DNA from: Cryphonectria parasitica EP155
Lineage: Eukaryota > Ascomycota > Sordariomycetes > Diaporthales > Cryphonectriaceae
NCBI RefSeq assembly: GCF_011745365.1
Contig: NW_024468916.1
Location: forward strand, 2,463,630-2,527,629
Direction: 5' to 3'
Length of the DNA: 64,000 nt
The first letter of the stretch is position 1. Each line of letters begins with the position of its first letter. The position numbers and the translations under genes are program-made. This document shows, one piece after another, positions 46,163 through 57,504 of this stretch. A model generated the notes under the pieces. The model saw only the letters and a program-made list of their open reading frames with translations, was not told the origin of the DNA and did not search any database.

Positions 46163-49100
46163 CAAATAAAATGGAAGGCGTCCCATGGTAGTTGGTGGTG
46201 TATTGTGTATTGAGATGGTTGGCTGGGGGTGGCGTGGGGCATGTTTTGTATATGGAGAAATCAATCAAGAATATTATTACTTTGCATGTCAGGAATCTCT
46301 CAAGCATGTGACTGAGTGACTGTCCAAACAGGATGGCCGCGGCGAAGGACTCATCTCGACCCTCATGTCGCCGCCTCGCGCCGTTGTTTTCAAGAAGTTC
46401 AATAGCGGTATGACGCCGTGATCACCTGCTTAAAGAGGGAAGAAAACACGTGAGATGTGAACGGTTTCAACGGTCTTCTCTCAACCGTCCCGTTTTCGAC
46501 GTTTGAAGTCGTCCCTTCAGGCATAGATGCCCGTTGGATCTCCACGTGTAGTGTGTCAGCCACACAGGCCGTGGGGACCACCAACCAAGGCAAGGCAAGC
46601 TGCAAGGTGAATCCTCTCAAGTCTGGTCTGTACTGCCACTCCCGGCCCGACAATGTGTGGATATTTGTGTAAAGGCCAAAAAAGCAGAGGAGGGAGGCAG
46701 GAAGAAGAAGAAAAAAGGGACCCGGATTCTTGCGACGTTGCGGATCAACTGACTCGACAATTAGGCAGGCAGGCAGGTAGGTTTGGTCTGAACATTCGGA
46801 CTGTCGGCAATGCAATGCTGGTTGCTAGGTCGGCTGTCAATTTCCACTACCCGAGGTTCCCTGACCTACAAGACGAGAGAGGAAGAAGAAGAAGAAAAAA
46901 AGTAGCTAAAAGGGGTTGATTTGCAGGCCCTGCCGAGGTCAGTTCAATCACGAAAGGTGCGCGACACCGACACGGTTCTGGGCCGGAGGAAAAACTTCCC
47001 AGTGTGCGTGCGCAGTCAATGACGCCACTAGTTGCCGCCCTTTCTTCTCAGTTCCGCTTGCGCGCCCTCCCTTGTAAGGTAGGTTGGCGTAAGCGTGCCT
47101 CATTGGATAGGTCCATCTGCGCTCTCGTTGCTGATAGGGGGTTGGCGTGCGGCCCCCTGCCGTCCTTTCCTGCCTATGAGACGCTGTCCTTGCACCCCCA
47201 AAGACGACTGTGTGTGTGCAATGTGTGTGTGTGTGTATTCAGGCTGGCCAATTTCTCTGAGAAGAGGCGATGAAGATGAACAGCGTGTGCGAACGATCGG
47301 GAAAACTCAAAATCAGGAGAGCAGGACTGGGCGGCGCAGAGTCCAGCTCGCGCAGTCCGTCAGCTGGGGTCGGGGGTGTCACAGGTTTCTTTTTTGCGAC
47401 TCTACTGTCATTGGCCCTTCACGGTCGCGAACCGAAAGCACAAAGCCTATTGTGTGTGCATCGCAACGGGAAAAGGAGAAAAGCCCAAAATTGGGTCGCT
47501 GCAAGCACGGAAAGGAAAGCAAGCTGCAGTCAGCTGCGTTAGACTAAGGGGGCTGCAGGAGAGGGAGGGTATGGAGGTTGGGAGGGTTGCAGGGCAAGGG
47601 GGCAGGGTATGAGGGTGAGACGCCGCCGGCCTTGGGCCAGTTTTGAAATCACACACCCAAGCGGTCATCACTGGAGCCCTTTTTCACCCCCTCCCCCCAG
47701 GCCCCCTCAAGGAAAAAGTCCTGCGCTGCAACACTCCCGAAGGACTCCCTGCACATAACGATCCTTCAAATCCGATCTCGTCATCCTGGGCACCCAGACC
47801 TAGCCTTCGTCTCCGGATTTAGTACCCCACAGTAATACGATGGAGCCCTCTTTGCCGTCAGATAGAGGGGCGCATACGATTCTCAACACGTCACGTTGCG
47901 GGTGGGAAGAGGGTGAAAGAGAGAAAAGGACACGTTTGCTCGCATGGAGAAAAAAGAAACCCCCCTTCGCGTGCATCCAAGACATTGCACAGAACGGTTG
48001 GGAACGGCCAGCGGCAGTACAAAAGTGAAATGATTGCGTGACAGTCGCGGGCGGGAAGAGAGAGGCCACCTGAAATGACTCATATTTTTTCTTCTTAGAC
48101 TCAGGGAGGGGGGGGGAGGGAACGCCTCTGCGCCAGCCGATGGTGCATGGCCGGACATAGAAAATGGAGGGTGGACGAGGCTGGGATGAGAGGCGGGCAC
48201 GGTCCACCCTCTACGGATTTTAGTGAACCAGTACTGTCGCAGCGGCACACAAGTGCAAAAAATTTCCACGTAACCCTGGACGATGCTTTTGTACCGGTAC
48301 ATGGCCCGTCTGGCTGCTGTCAATAGACCACAAGGTGGGGGGGGGGCAATCGCCCACACCAATTGCGCTCCTTGCCCCCACAGGACCTCAGTCTGGCCGT
48401 TGGATGCCGCTGGAATACTGTGGATTTTGGGGCTCTGTGCACCATATCCTTGCTTTTTTAGGTGGTGTCGCCGGCCCACAAACGCGCTGAAAGAAAAGAG
48501 GAAAAGAAAAGGTAAAAATCAAGGTCGGTGTCGGGAGAGTTCTAAGGGGGTGGTCGACGCGTTGCGAAGATCGTGGAGGGATCGGTCACCGTGATTGCTT
48601 CTTTATTAAAGACGTCATCGTCGATCGAGAGTGTGAGCGACATTGTGGTCTGGTGTTGATTCATGTGACTATATTAACAGCGCAGCATTCGCGATGCCAT
48701 ATCGTCAGATAGACGTACAATGTGTTAGCTTACATGAACTGAACACGAGAAGAAGAGGCTGTTTGATCATAGGCAAAGGTGAGAAGCGCGACAGTATCCC
48801 TCTGAATGAGGGCAAAAGCCACCAAGCCGGCCCAACAGCGGCGGCGTCCCAAAGTAAGATTGAGATGCGCGGCACCACGAAAGAAGATGCCTCGCGGGCG
48901 CGAGAGAAACGGAGGCCGGCCACACAAGCTGGGCGAGGTGATCATTTCTGACCAGCCAATCATGATCGAGGTGGGCCCAAAAAGGTGGCAGAAGCTTATC
49001 TCCAGGGTTGCTGGTGGACCAGGATTTCCATGGAAGAGCCGATAATGTCGCCGTATTTGCTGACAGGCCTAGGGTCCTGCTTTACTATACAGCCTGTCGC

Positions 49101-50350
49101 ATAGTTCTTCGTCGTCCCATTGTACTGTGTGCGTGCCATGGGCTTGTACTACTTACTGCCAAGCAGCACCAGACGGCCTTTTGTGTTGTTGTGCAAGCCT
49201 CGTTCGTAAAAAGTGGTCAACCGGCTTCTCTCTTGTCACGATTATTTTGTCTTCTTCTATTGTAAGGAGAGTCGGCACCGGTCGGTCGGTCGACAGAGTT
49301 GGCACGGGCCGATTTGTGGCAATGGATGGGGCCTCCAGAGGCAAATCTGGGCTGCCACTGTCCAGGGGCAGAGCCTGCTGCTGGTTGCACGTAGCCTGCT
49401 TTGCCCACCCTACCCATCACAGGGCACCGAGAGCAGTCATGCATCGACACGAGATGTCTCGATAATCAGAGTTCATGATCGGTATTGCCTGGTATCATCA
49501 ATTGCGACGGATATCATAACCGTAGTCTGTTTGTCTGTCGTAGGACGCTGTCGGTCGGGGAAGAGGTAACAGGGAATTTCTTATTGCGACCCAAGGCCCG
49601 TGTTCGCTTCTAGTGAGAGCTGTCTGACGGTCTGGGCAGAGTCGTTGATCAGGCGCGGCGCAACGTTTGAATGAATGGTGAGAGACGCAAAGACATCTGG
49701 TCCGTCCGACAATTGCGGTGAACTCTTGGTGATGGCCTGCAGTTGGCTGTGGCCTGTCTTCTCGTTGCTTTCGCTCGCTCCGTTGGTCAGTCTCACGTGT
49801 TATTTACCTTATCGTGTTGCATCTGCCATCCACCTCTTCATGTCTTCCCGTCTGTCGGTGCATCGTGACTCTCTCAGGCAGGTTTGAAAGAATGTGGGTT
49901 TGGTGTGAATCAGGAGAAGGAGGATGCATGGGCTGCATCTGAAGGAGGCATGAAAATTAGGGGGCAAAAATCGTGTCCATTGTTTCAGAATCGCGATAGG
50001 GTGTGTGTGCGCCGAGAGAGGCAGGAAAATTGCAGCTGATAAAATGCATGGATTACAGGCAAAGTTGGTTGGCGAGGTGGTAGGGGGGTTCGGAGAACGG
50101 GGGCGCTTTGAGATGCTAGCCATAGCGAAACTTGTTAGCTGGGGGGAGAAGAAATTGCAAGGCAGCCAGCCCTTCCTCGGTCACAAAGGAGACAAGTTTA
50201 GTGCCTGGAACTGAATCACAAGTACAGGTACATCACTGACAAGGGTGGTCCCAGACGGCCTGACCCCCTGCCTTATCCCTGTCGAGGGACACTAGCGAGG
50301 TAGAAAATTAGCCCCGTCAGCACCGACTCATGGGCGCCACACTGCTCGAC

Positions 50351-50358
50351 TATAAATT
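50351..50358 (+). promoter_or_regulatory. TATA-like element, possible distal TBP promoter
   Basis: TATAAATT is followed by C/T-rich leader-like sequence. It is 1.28 kb before the TBP ATG, so assigning it needs a very long or spliced leader. Confidence 0.25.
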
Positions 50359-51633
50359 GCCCGCACCCCCAAAATTTTCGAACCTCTGGCTGCCTGCTCG
50401 CTCCCGCGGAGTCTGTCCCCGAAATCCAACTGGCCCTACGCACCTGTTACATAAGCAACAGAGAGTTTGGCCTGGATCAATTTTCTTTTCTAACCTATCC
50501 ACCACCCACCCCATCCACCTACCCAGCTCTTCTCGACGACGGCCAACGTCATCGTTCTTGACGACAGCGATCTTCCCCATCGCATCGCTCGTTGACCTGA
50601 CTACCGTCTCGTCATCTTTCTAATTTTTTTTTGTCACGGCTCGTGCCTTCCTTGGCCCGCCGGAGTGTCTTATCATCATCGCATAGGAGATCCGAGATAT
50701 CTTGGCCAGGTCCGACCCTTGTTTGTGCATCCTGCCTACCCGACCAGGAAGCAAAACAAGATCTTCGTCTCCATTCCTCCTCTCTCCTCTCTCTAAAACC
50801 CTTCCGAGGTCCCAGACCGAGTCGAGAAAAAGAACAAGCTGCACTGGCACGGGTCACAGTGTCGTGTATTTCGAGAAGAACAAAAAAAGAATAGAAGACC
50901 ATTTCCATTTGCGGGCACCCGATTTGGTTCGAGGCGTCGGTATCAACCACACTCCATTACCTCTCTGCGTCCTCTCGCATCGCGTCGCATCTCTTCGATC
51001 GTCGTCGCCGTCCTCGAGTCTACTTGACAAGAAGAAAAGAGAGAGCCTCATCTCCTCGGCCGACGAACCATCGAGCAAGAAACGCATTGCGTCTTCGCAG
51101 ACAGACTATCTTGAGTCAGGATCGATACCGACTTTCGACATCAACGGACCAGCCCAGCTTGCCATTGTGCATCCTGTGTTGTCGTGTCGTTGTTTGTGTG
51201 AACAGTCGCTGTAGGGGAGGCATTCAGTTGTTTATCTCCCACAATTGGTACGTCACTGCGTTCTTCCACATCATGACTTGGAGAGTCGCGCTCGAGTCGC
51301 GTCGCATTACACGTCTGTGGGAGCCTGAGCAGTTGTCGCATCGCATCGCCATCATGCCCAGCCCATCCATCACCTGAAGTCATTTCACTACAACCTCCCA
51401 TTTATCCCCACACACACGCACACCCAACCTGCCACCGTAGACCCTGTGAATCACGAGCCATCCCTGCTCCCCCGCCCTCCGGCCCTTACACGCGACTCCA
51501 CCCGGCTCACCTGTTATGAGCCAAGCAGTGTCAACAAGCGTGCTAACATTCGTCCAAAAAAAACCTCAGACCTGTTCCATTTCCGTCTTCCACAGACCTG
51601 ATTGTCACGAGACCTCTCGAGGAAATCGCAATC

Positions 51634-52601
51634 ATGGAGGCTATCCAAACGCACCCGTCAAACGCCACGCAGGCCAAGAACTTTATTTCTCCCGGCTCGC
51701 TCTCGTTCCCCGGTGGTCACAACGAGTTGACCCCTCCTGGCGATGCCGCTCAGAAGCTCAACGGCACTCCCAACGGTGGTGCTCCTGTTGGTTCTCCTGC
51801 CCCAGGCACTGGCGTCGCCCCTGCGACCCCGGCTGCTACCCCTGGCGCACAGCAGACCGGCAGTGGTCTCGTTCCAACTCTCCAGTAAGCTTCGCCCTTG
51901 CCGTGAAGATACTTTGTGAAGTACCCTTGTGCTTATGCTAGAATTCAAGGAACATTGTGGCAACTGTGAACCTGGATTGCCGCCTGGACCTGAAGACCAT
52001 CGCACTTCATGCGCGTAATGCGGAGTACAGTGAGTATATCTGGAGCCTTGGCTGCTCTACATGATTGCTCACACAGATGCAGACCCCAAACGGTTCGCTG
52101 CCGTCATCATGCGTATTCGCGAACCAAAAACCACCGCCCTGATCTTCGCCTCTGGCAAGATGGTCGTGACTGGTGCCAAGTCTGAGGATGACTCCAAGCT
52201 TGCCAGCCGCAAGTATGCACGGATCATCCAGAAGCTGGGTATGTTGCATTTGCTCCACGGACAAGAAAGATAGTGCATATTAAGGACGGCATAACTAACA
52301 TGGGAATCCCCTATCAGGTTTCAATGCCAAGTTCACCGACTTCAAGATCCAGAACATTGTGGGCTCTTGTGACATCAAGTTCCCCATCCGTCTGGAGGGT
52401 CTGGCCTCGCGTCATCACAACTTCAGCTCCTACGAGCCTGAGCTGTTCCCCGGTCTCATCTACCGCATGGTCAAGCCCAAGATCGTTCTCCTGATCTTCG
52501 TCAGCGGCAAGATAGTCCTCACTGGCGCCAAGGTCCGAGACGAGATTTATCATGCCTTCGAGCTCATCTACCCCGTCTTGCAGGATTTCCGCAAGATGTA
52601 G
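51634..52601 (+). CDS. spt15: TATA-binding protein (TBP)
   Basis: Spliced from 51634..51884, 51950..52029, 52083..52238 and 52318..52601 (256 residues). The introns are 51885..51949, 52030..52082 and 52239..52317 (the last with an ACTAAC branch site). The N-terminal ~83 residues are a variable, Ala/Pro/Gly/Thr-rich segment. The conserved saddle follows: first repeat [19 protein letters not shown]...[20 protein letters not shown] and [10 protein letters not shown], second repeat [20 protein letters not shown], the [13 protein letters not shown] block, [16 protein letters not shown], and the end VLQDFRKM. It binds TATA elements for RNA polymerases I, II and III in the nucleus. Family assignment is unambiguous. 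The leader is probably long. Confidence 0.98.
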
Positions 52602-53518
52602 ACCGACCTCACACCACCTCGTCGCCCGTACTTACCAACCTCGCCACTTGTAAGATTACGCACATTCATGATTTCACGACGCATACCCGAGACCGGCTCC
52701 TGGTTGCTGCGTACTCTATCCCACGACAGCAACAATCCCCGACAAGCCTGTCTGTTGTATTTTTTCTCTTTCTTCCTTTTTACTACTTTTTCTGCAACTG
52801 CATTGCATCGGCGTTCGACACGGAGAGGTTAAAGTCGGCTCGGCTATCTGCGAAGGGGGGAAAAGAAAACTGCTACCCAATTACCCTTTTTTATTACTAC
52901 ACTTCGGAAGACGATAGACCGTATCCGAGACTGGATGCGGAGAGTGCGCCTGGGCAAAAGATTTGAGCGTGCAGACCAAGAAGTAATATCGGGGATGGCG
53001 ATCCTGAAAAGGTCGTCATTGGTCGCCCTGCGCTGAGCGGGATTTGAGAGGTTTGGTAAGGGAGGTCGACGGAGCATGCCACAGTCTTTCCATGTTTGGT
53101 CATCGGTAAAAGGTCACCCAAACAGACTGGCTCTTGAACGCGAGAGTAGGGGTGAAGGTGGGAAAAGTGTTGATTTGCGGTGCGTGGAGGCGAAAGGCTG
53201 AACTGCTGCGATGCAGGATTCGATGATGGCTTGATTGAAGACATCCATATCAACAAGGCTTCAGTGCCTCCATGTTGATTCTGGACTTTGGGGTCCCCTA
53301 GGGGTTGGTCGGCGAATGTTGATGCACTCCTCTTTTCTCTCTTCTGGGTGTAAACCTGACCTACACTGGCGTCCCTGGGGGATCTTGTTAGCCATATTTC
53401 GATAGTCCCAAAGTTCATGCCAGCATACTTGCACCCACTTCTCTCTCATCTGTTTGAGTTTGCTTGCCGGTGATGCCAAACATTCGTGTACAAACCGTCG
53501 TGTACAGTGTGTCCTCGT
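52602..53518. other. Intergenic between convergent genes
   Basis: No gene seen. It holds the 3' flanks of TBP and of the FAD oxidase. Confidence 0.6.
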
Positions 53519-55249
53519 TCACAGCCGTGACATGCGCGTCGTTGTCGCGTCACCCATCTCCTCGCTCAAGATCAGACCTGGCACACCGCCCCGGCTCCCG
53601 TCCTCGGTAGAAACGCCATCCCAAACAGCAGATGCTGCCCCGTCCAACGACCCCTTCTTGAGTGCCCACTTTCCCCTGAAGGCCTCTGGGCACCGGTCCA
53701 GAATACAATCCGTGATCTTGTCACCAATGACGGGCAGGAATTTGAACCCGTGCCCGCTGCCGCCGGTGGCGAGGAACAAGCCCTTGTGCTCTGGGTGGTA
53801 GTCGATGATGAAGTCCCCGTCGGGGGTGTCGGTGTACCAGCACAGCCTGGTGGTCCTGAACGGCCTGGCCTGCAGCTCGGGCCAGGGAACCATCTCGGCC
53901 AGGGCACGGCGCATGGCGTCCTGCTCGGCGCGGGGGATGGACAGGGACGGCTGGGTGAGGTGGGTGACGGGGAGGGAGATGGTGGTGGTGCCTGCTATAC
54001 CGCTGCCGCTGCCGCTGCCGCTGCCGCTGGTGGGGGAAGACGGGGAGCAAGGCGTTGGGTTGAGATAGCCGTAGGCGTGCCGAGCGATCTTGAGGATGTT
54101 GCGGCCGGGGGTGATGATGAAGTAGCCCGTCGACAGGTTCAGCAGGGTGGGAACGTGGGCGAGGCGGGCCTGCTCGGCGTCTGTGAGGTCCATGTAGGCG
54201 AGGGCCTGGCCTGTGGCGATGGCGCGGCCTGTCAGGTTCACGAGGGTCGGGGTCCAGGCGCCGGTGGCGAGGACGGTCAGGTCCGCCTCGAGTTTTGTGC
54301 TGGAGCTGCTGCTGCTGCTGCTGGTGGTGGTCCCGCCGTCGACATTGAGCGCCACGCCTGTGACGGCACCTGTGGTGGGCGAGTGCAGCAGGGAGGTGAC
54401 GGTGCCGTTGATAAACGTCACGCGGCCGGTGGCCTTGACTTGGCGGAAGAGCCAGTCCATGCTTGCCTCGGCGTCGGCCCAGCCGGAGAGCCTGTTGATG
54501 TAGCCGTAGGATCCATAGCAGCCGCCCGTGCCATAGGTGTCGCGTATGGCGGAGGGGTTGGGCAGCTCCTGGATCTTGTTGGCGGCAGACAGAGGGCGGC
54601 CAGAAGGGCCTGCAGCGGCGGTGAGGGAGAGGACGTTCTCATACGAGTCGAGAACGTAGTCCAGGCCAGACTTCTTGCCACTGCCGTGGTCCTTCTTGGT
54701 CTTCTTCTTCTTGTCGTTGTTGTTCTTGGTCTCCCCTGCTACAGAAGGAGACTCGTCGGCAACGAGCAGCAGACCCGTCTCACTGTACCGACCCTGGGCG
54801 CCCAGGTCGTCTGGGTGGCCCTGCTGGCGCCATACCTCCTGTGCCTCTGCGGCAAGGGCAGCATACGCTGGGTCGGCGTAGTCTGCACGGATGATGCGGG
54901 AGGTGTCGATCGAGGAGGCGTCCCGTGAGGGAAAGACGCCTGGCTCGGGCGAGCGATCGACAACGGTGATGGTGGTGTGTTTAAACTCTGGGCGTCTCGT
55001 CAGGGCGAGGGCAGTGGAGAGACCAAACACGCCTGCGCCAACGATGAGGAGGGAGGATGGGATTTCATGATGATGGGTGGGGGAAGAGGAGGCGGAGCTG
55101 GAGGTAGAGGAGGAAGAGGAAGAGGAGGAGGAGGAGGAGGAGGAGGAGGAGGTGGTGGTGGTGTTGACGTTGGAGGGTGAGTGTGGTGGTATCGAGGGCG
55201 AAGAAAAGGAAGGAGGATTGTGGTCGGGGTCCGAGGTAAGGAGAGTCAT
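53519..55249 (-). CDS. FAD-dependent amine/amino-acid oxidase (DAO family), peroxisomal
   Basis: A single exon of 576 residues. The N-terminal ~60 residues are disordered, with a run of about 16 Ser encoded by a GGA/TCC repeat. A Rossmann motif LLIVGAGVFGLSTALAL follows (68-84), then RIIRADYADPAYAALAAEA and YSETGLL. Near the C-terminus the signatures RLCWYTDTPDGDFIIDYHP and GGSGHGFKFLPVIGDKI match fructosyl-amino-acid, sarcosine, saccharopine and pipecolate oxidases, in which the Cys of LCW usually carries covalent FAD. Two insertions unusual for the family are a Lys/Asn-rich loop (KNNNDKKKKTKKDHG, ~180-195) and a Gly-Ser repeat (~405-415). The C-terminus SRL is a PTS1 variant, pointing to peroxisomes, as expected for an H2O2-forming oxidase. 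The exact substrate is not readable from the sequence. Confidence 0.92.
   Translation of the reverse strand: MTLLTSDPDHNPPSFSSPSIPPHSPSNVNTTTTSSSSSSSSSSSSSSSTSSSASSSPTHHHEIPSSLLIVGAGVFGLSTALALTRRPEFKHTTITVVDRSPEPGVFPSRDASSIDTSRIIRADYADPAYAALAAEAQEVWRQQGHPDDLGAQGRYSETGLLLVADESPSVAGETKNNNDKKKKTKKDHGSGKKSGLDYVLDSYENVLSLTAAAGPSGRPLSAANKIQELPNPSAIRDTYGTGGCYGSYGYINRLSGWADAEASMDWLFRQVKATGRVTFINGTVTSLLHSPTTGAVTGVALNVDGGTTTSSSSSSSSTKLEADLTVLATGAWTPTLVNLTGRAIATGQALAYMDLTDAEQARLAHVPTLLNLSTGYFIITPGRNILKIARHAYGYLNPTPCSPSSPTSGSGSGSGSGIAGTTTISLPVTHLTQPSLSIPRAEQDAMRRALAEMVPWPELQARPFRTTRLCWYTDTPDGDFIIDYHPEHKGLFLATGGSGHGFKFLPVIGDKITDCILDRCPEAFRGKWALKKGSLDGAASAVWDGVSTEDGSRGGVPGLILSEEMGDATTTRMSRL
55110..55151 (+). 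repeat. GGA trinucleotide repeat inside the oxidase gene
   Basis: About 14 GGA units, encoding the Ser run of the minus-strand FAD oxidase. A likely site of length polymorphism. Confidence 0.85.
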
Positions 55250-56368
55250 GTTTATTGTCGAAAGAGCAGCGGTCAGGGGGGGGGGGGTTCACTTTTCTGG
55301 ACCCTCCTACACTGCCTCCCTGGTTTGGGGAATGGGGAATAGAGGGGAAAGAGAGGATTGGAGATGGATCAGGCCAGGGAGACGAGAATGGGCCGTTTGG
55401 GTTGATTTGCATCCAAAGCCAGGATCTGGTTGTGATCTGAGCTCTCGCGATTCCCGGCTTGAGATCACAAGGTTTGTTCCCCTCCTTCTTCTTGTCTTTT
55501 GCCTCCTTTGACTTATTCTGCTTCTTCTACCCTTGACGAGTCACTCAAAACATTCGAGTTTCGATAGTTTCTGATTTTTCTGTGTGAGTGACGTTGCGTA
55601 TTGTGTGTGAGGAAGATATTGGGTGGGGTGGATAAAGAGTCTAGTTCTTAATTTAATCTTGTCTCAGTCCAAGACTTGCACTGTAGTACACACCTATAAA
55701 AGAGATGCTTTTTTGTTGAGGGCGAGGACCAGAAAGTGAGACAGCATCAGCTGATGATAGATACTTGTCTGTAGTAATATGTAAAGAAAATATCTCCCTG
55801 AAAAAAAAGGTCAGAGACAATACAATAAATGACTCTCTTCTTTAGTCGCACCGGAGCTTTTGTGTGGAGGTATCGCCGGAGTCGGAGCAAATCACAGCCG
55901 TCGCAAGTGCGCAAACCCGGCTGGCTCACTGAGCACCAGCCCCGGCTTTTTTCCATTTTCGCTACTTCCCACTATCACCCATCACCTTTTCGAGATTCGT
56001 CTTGGTTCCACGATGAGACCACAGCCCACCTCTACATGGCGTGATGCACTATAACGACGGTTCGAGGATTATGAAGATGTGTGTTCTCTGATCACAAGAT
56101 TTTGTTGTCGCTATTTGTGCAGGGTGGCCATGTTAACGTTCCGTCTGTCTTTCCCAGGCGGTGGTGACACGACATTCCACCATGAACCTTAAACATACGG
56201 TGAGATGCTATCCACCGCTGTTGGTGCAATACTCTGGACTATGCACATCGTATACTATGTAAAGCATCTCATCTGGTTGTGTCTCGGCAGTTGCGCTCGA
56301 AATAAAGTACATTTTCCAGACCTGTGCGATGATCTCTCGAAGAAGGGAATAGCAGCAACAAGGGTTGA
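55250..56368. other. Intergenic
   Basis: No gene seen. Promoter and leader of the FAD oxidase (with a 12-G run at 55276-55287) and the 3' flank of the nitronate monooxygenase gene. Confidence 0.6.
55276..55287 (+). repeat. Poly-G tract (12 G)
   Basis: Run of 12 G starting 27 bases upstream of the oxidase ATG (C-run in the sense of that gene's leader). Confidence 0.9.
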
Positions 56369-57451
56369 CTACTTCCCCTCGGAATTCAGCAGCCGGATCT
56401 TCCGCAGGGTGTCTTGTTGCACCTCTCGGATGATTTCACCTGCTCCCTTGACCTCATGGATGAGCCCCACAGAGGCTCCAGCATAGGTAGCAAGCCTTCC
56501 TTCCGGCCCCCAGCCGCTGTCCCCCATCTTCTGAGCCTCGTCATGCCGTTTCTTCAGCTCCTCGAATGCGACGCCATCCTGGTGCTCGACGAATGACCTG
56601 TTGATGATGGTCCTCGGGCTGTACTCTGGCGGCCAGCCAAAGGTACCCCGCAGGTGATTGTAGAGCCGTGTCCGTGTCGTCGAGCGAGCACCATCAGAGG
56701 CTCGTACAACCTCGTCCTGATACCCCCGGCTGACGCGCGCCTCGTGACTCGCCAGGAACCGGGTGCCCATCACCGCGCCAGCTGCTCCCAGGCCCAGCAC
56801 CGCCGCAACACCGCGCGCATCCGCGATACCGCCTGCTGCGAGCAGGGGGATGTGGCTGCCCGCCATGGCATCCGCCACTTCAGGGAACAGTGTCACCAGG
56901 CCCATCCCATCCCTCGCCCGGCCGTGACCGCCCGCCTCTGCGCCCTGGACGACAACGACGTCTGGCAGCTCCGAAAGGGCCAGCAGCTGCTTTGCCTCTC
57001 CCAGCGTGCCAATCTGAACCCAGATCTGGATCCCAGGCGCCGCACTGCGGATCCTGCGCGACCAGTCTGCCAGCTCTCCTGGTCCCTCTTGGGGTGCATA
57101 CAGCCAGGCAGCACATGGCCTGAATTTCTCGATGTGATCAATAGCTACATTGATGTCATCTGCCCACAGCTGGAAGCCCACGCCGATAGGGAGACGAGAG
57201 TCTGTCGAGGGCAACGCTGAGGATGTGGAGGAGGATGATGAAGAGGAGCAGCAGGTTTCCCTTAGCAGTTTCGATGCCTCTTCGAGATCTGCCCTCATGT
57301 CTTGTGTCTTGACACTGGGCCCGATGAATCCCAAACCGCCTGCGCGAGACACAGCCACGGCCAGTGCTGGCCCCGACATCACTCTCATCGGGGCGCCGAC
57401 GATGAAGGGGCGTCTTGCCCATGTATAACGAGACAATAGCCTCGCAGCCAT
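56369..57451 (-). CDS. Nitronate monooxygenase (2-nitropropane dioxygenase family)
   Basis: A single exon of 360 residues. It is a TIM-barrel FMN enzyme that oxidises alkyl nitronates such as propionate-3-nitronate. Landmarks: IVGAPMRVMSGPALAVAVSRAGGLGFIG at the N-terminus (with the GLGFIG strand), the VVVQGAEAGGHGR block (His175, the usual catalytic/FMN-region His), and the phosphate-binding segment AAGGIADARGVAAVLGLGAAGAVMGTRF. A Ser run (~69-78) sits in a variable loop. The C-terminal ~30 residues (AGASVGLIHEVKGAGEII) also fit the family. No targeting signal is evident. It diverges from the Zn2Cys6 regulator gene across 466 bases, which suggests local co-regulation. Confidence 0.93.
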   Translation of the reverse strand: MAARLLSRYTWARRPFIVGAPMRVMSGPALAVAVSRAGGLGFIGPSVKTQDMRADLEEASKLLRETCCSSSSSSSTSSALPSTDSRLPIGVGFQLWADDINVAIDHIEKFRPCAAWLYAPQEGPGELADWSRRIRSAAPGIQIWVQIGTLGEAKQLLALSELPDVVVVQGAEAGGHGRARDGMGLVTLFPEVADAMAGSHIPLLAAGGIADARGVAAVLGLGAAGAVMGTRFLASHEARVSRGYQDEVVRASDGARSTTRTRLYNHLRGTFGWPPEYSPRTIINRSFVEHQDGVAFEELKKRHDEAQKMGDSGWGPEGRLATYAGASVGLIHEVKGAGEIIREVQQDTLRKIRLLNSEGK

Positions 57452-57471
57452 GATGAAGATGATGATGACTA

Positions 57472-57504
<33 letters not shown>

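Larger units (their letters stand above)
46110..51633. other. Long gene-poor region upstream of TBP
   Basis: No coding gene supported in 5.5 kb. Noted: G-runs at 46151-46162, 48108-48116 and 48337-48346; a TG microsatellite at about 47211-47238; a TATA-like TATAAATT at 50351-50358; and strongly C/T-rich sequence with many TCG/CGT triplets from about 50460 onward. The last part probably is the long leader of the TBP gene, possibly with leader introns. A minus-strand or non-coding transcript cannot be excluded. Confidence 0.5.

Noticed and set aside
53750..54928. 392-residue open frame on the + strand opposite the FAD oxidase
   Set aside because: Gly/Val/Ala-rich antisense shadow of a GC-rich gene whose minus-strand product has clear FAD and DAO motifs.
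55695..55702. TATAAAAG on the + strand
   Set aside because: No + strand gene follows within 2 kb (the next + gene starts at 57918, beyond a minus gene), so it is probably chance.
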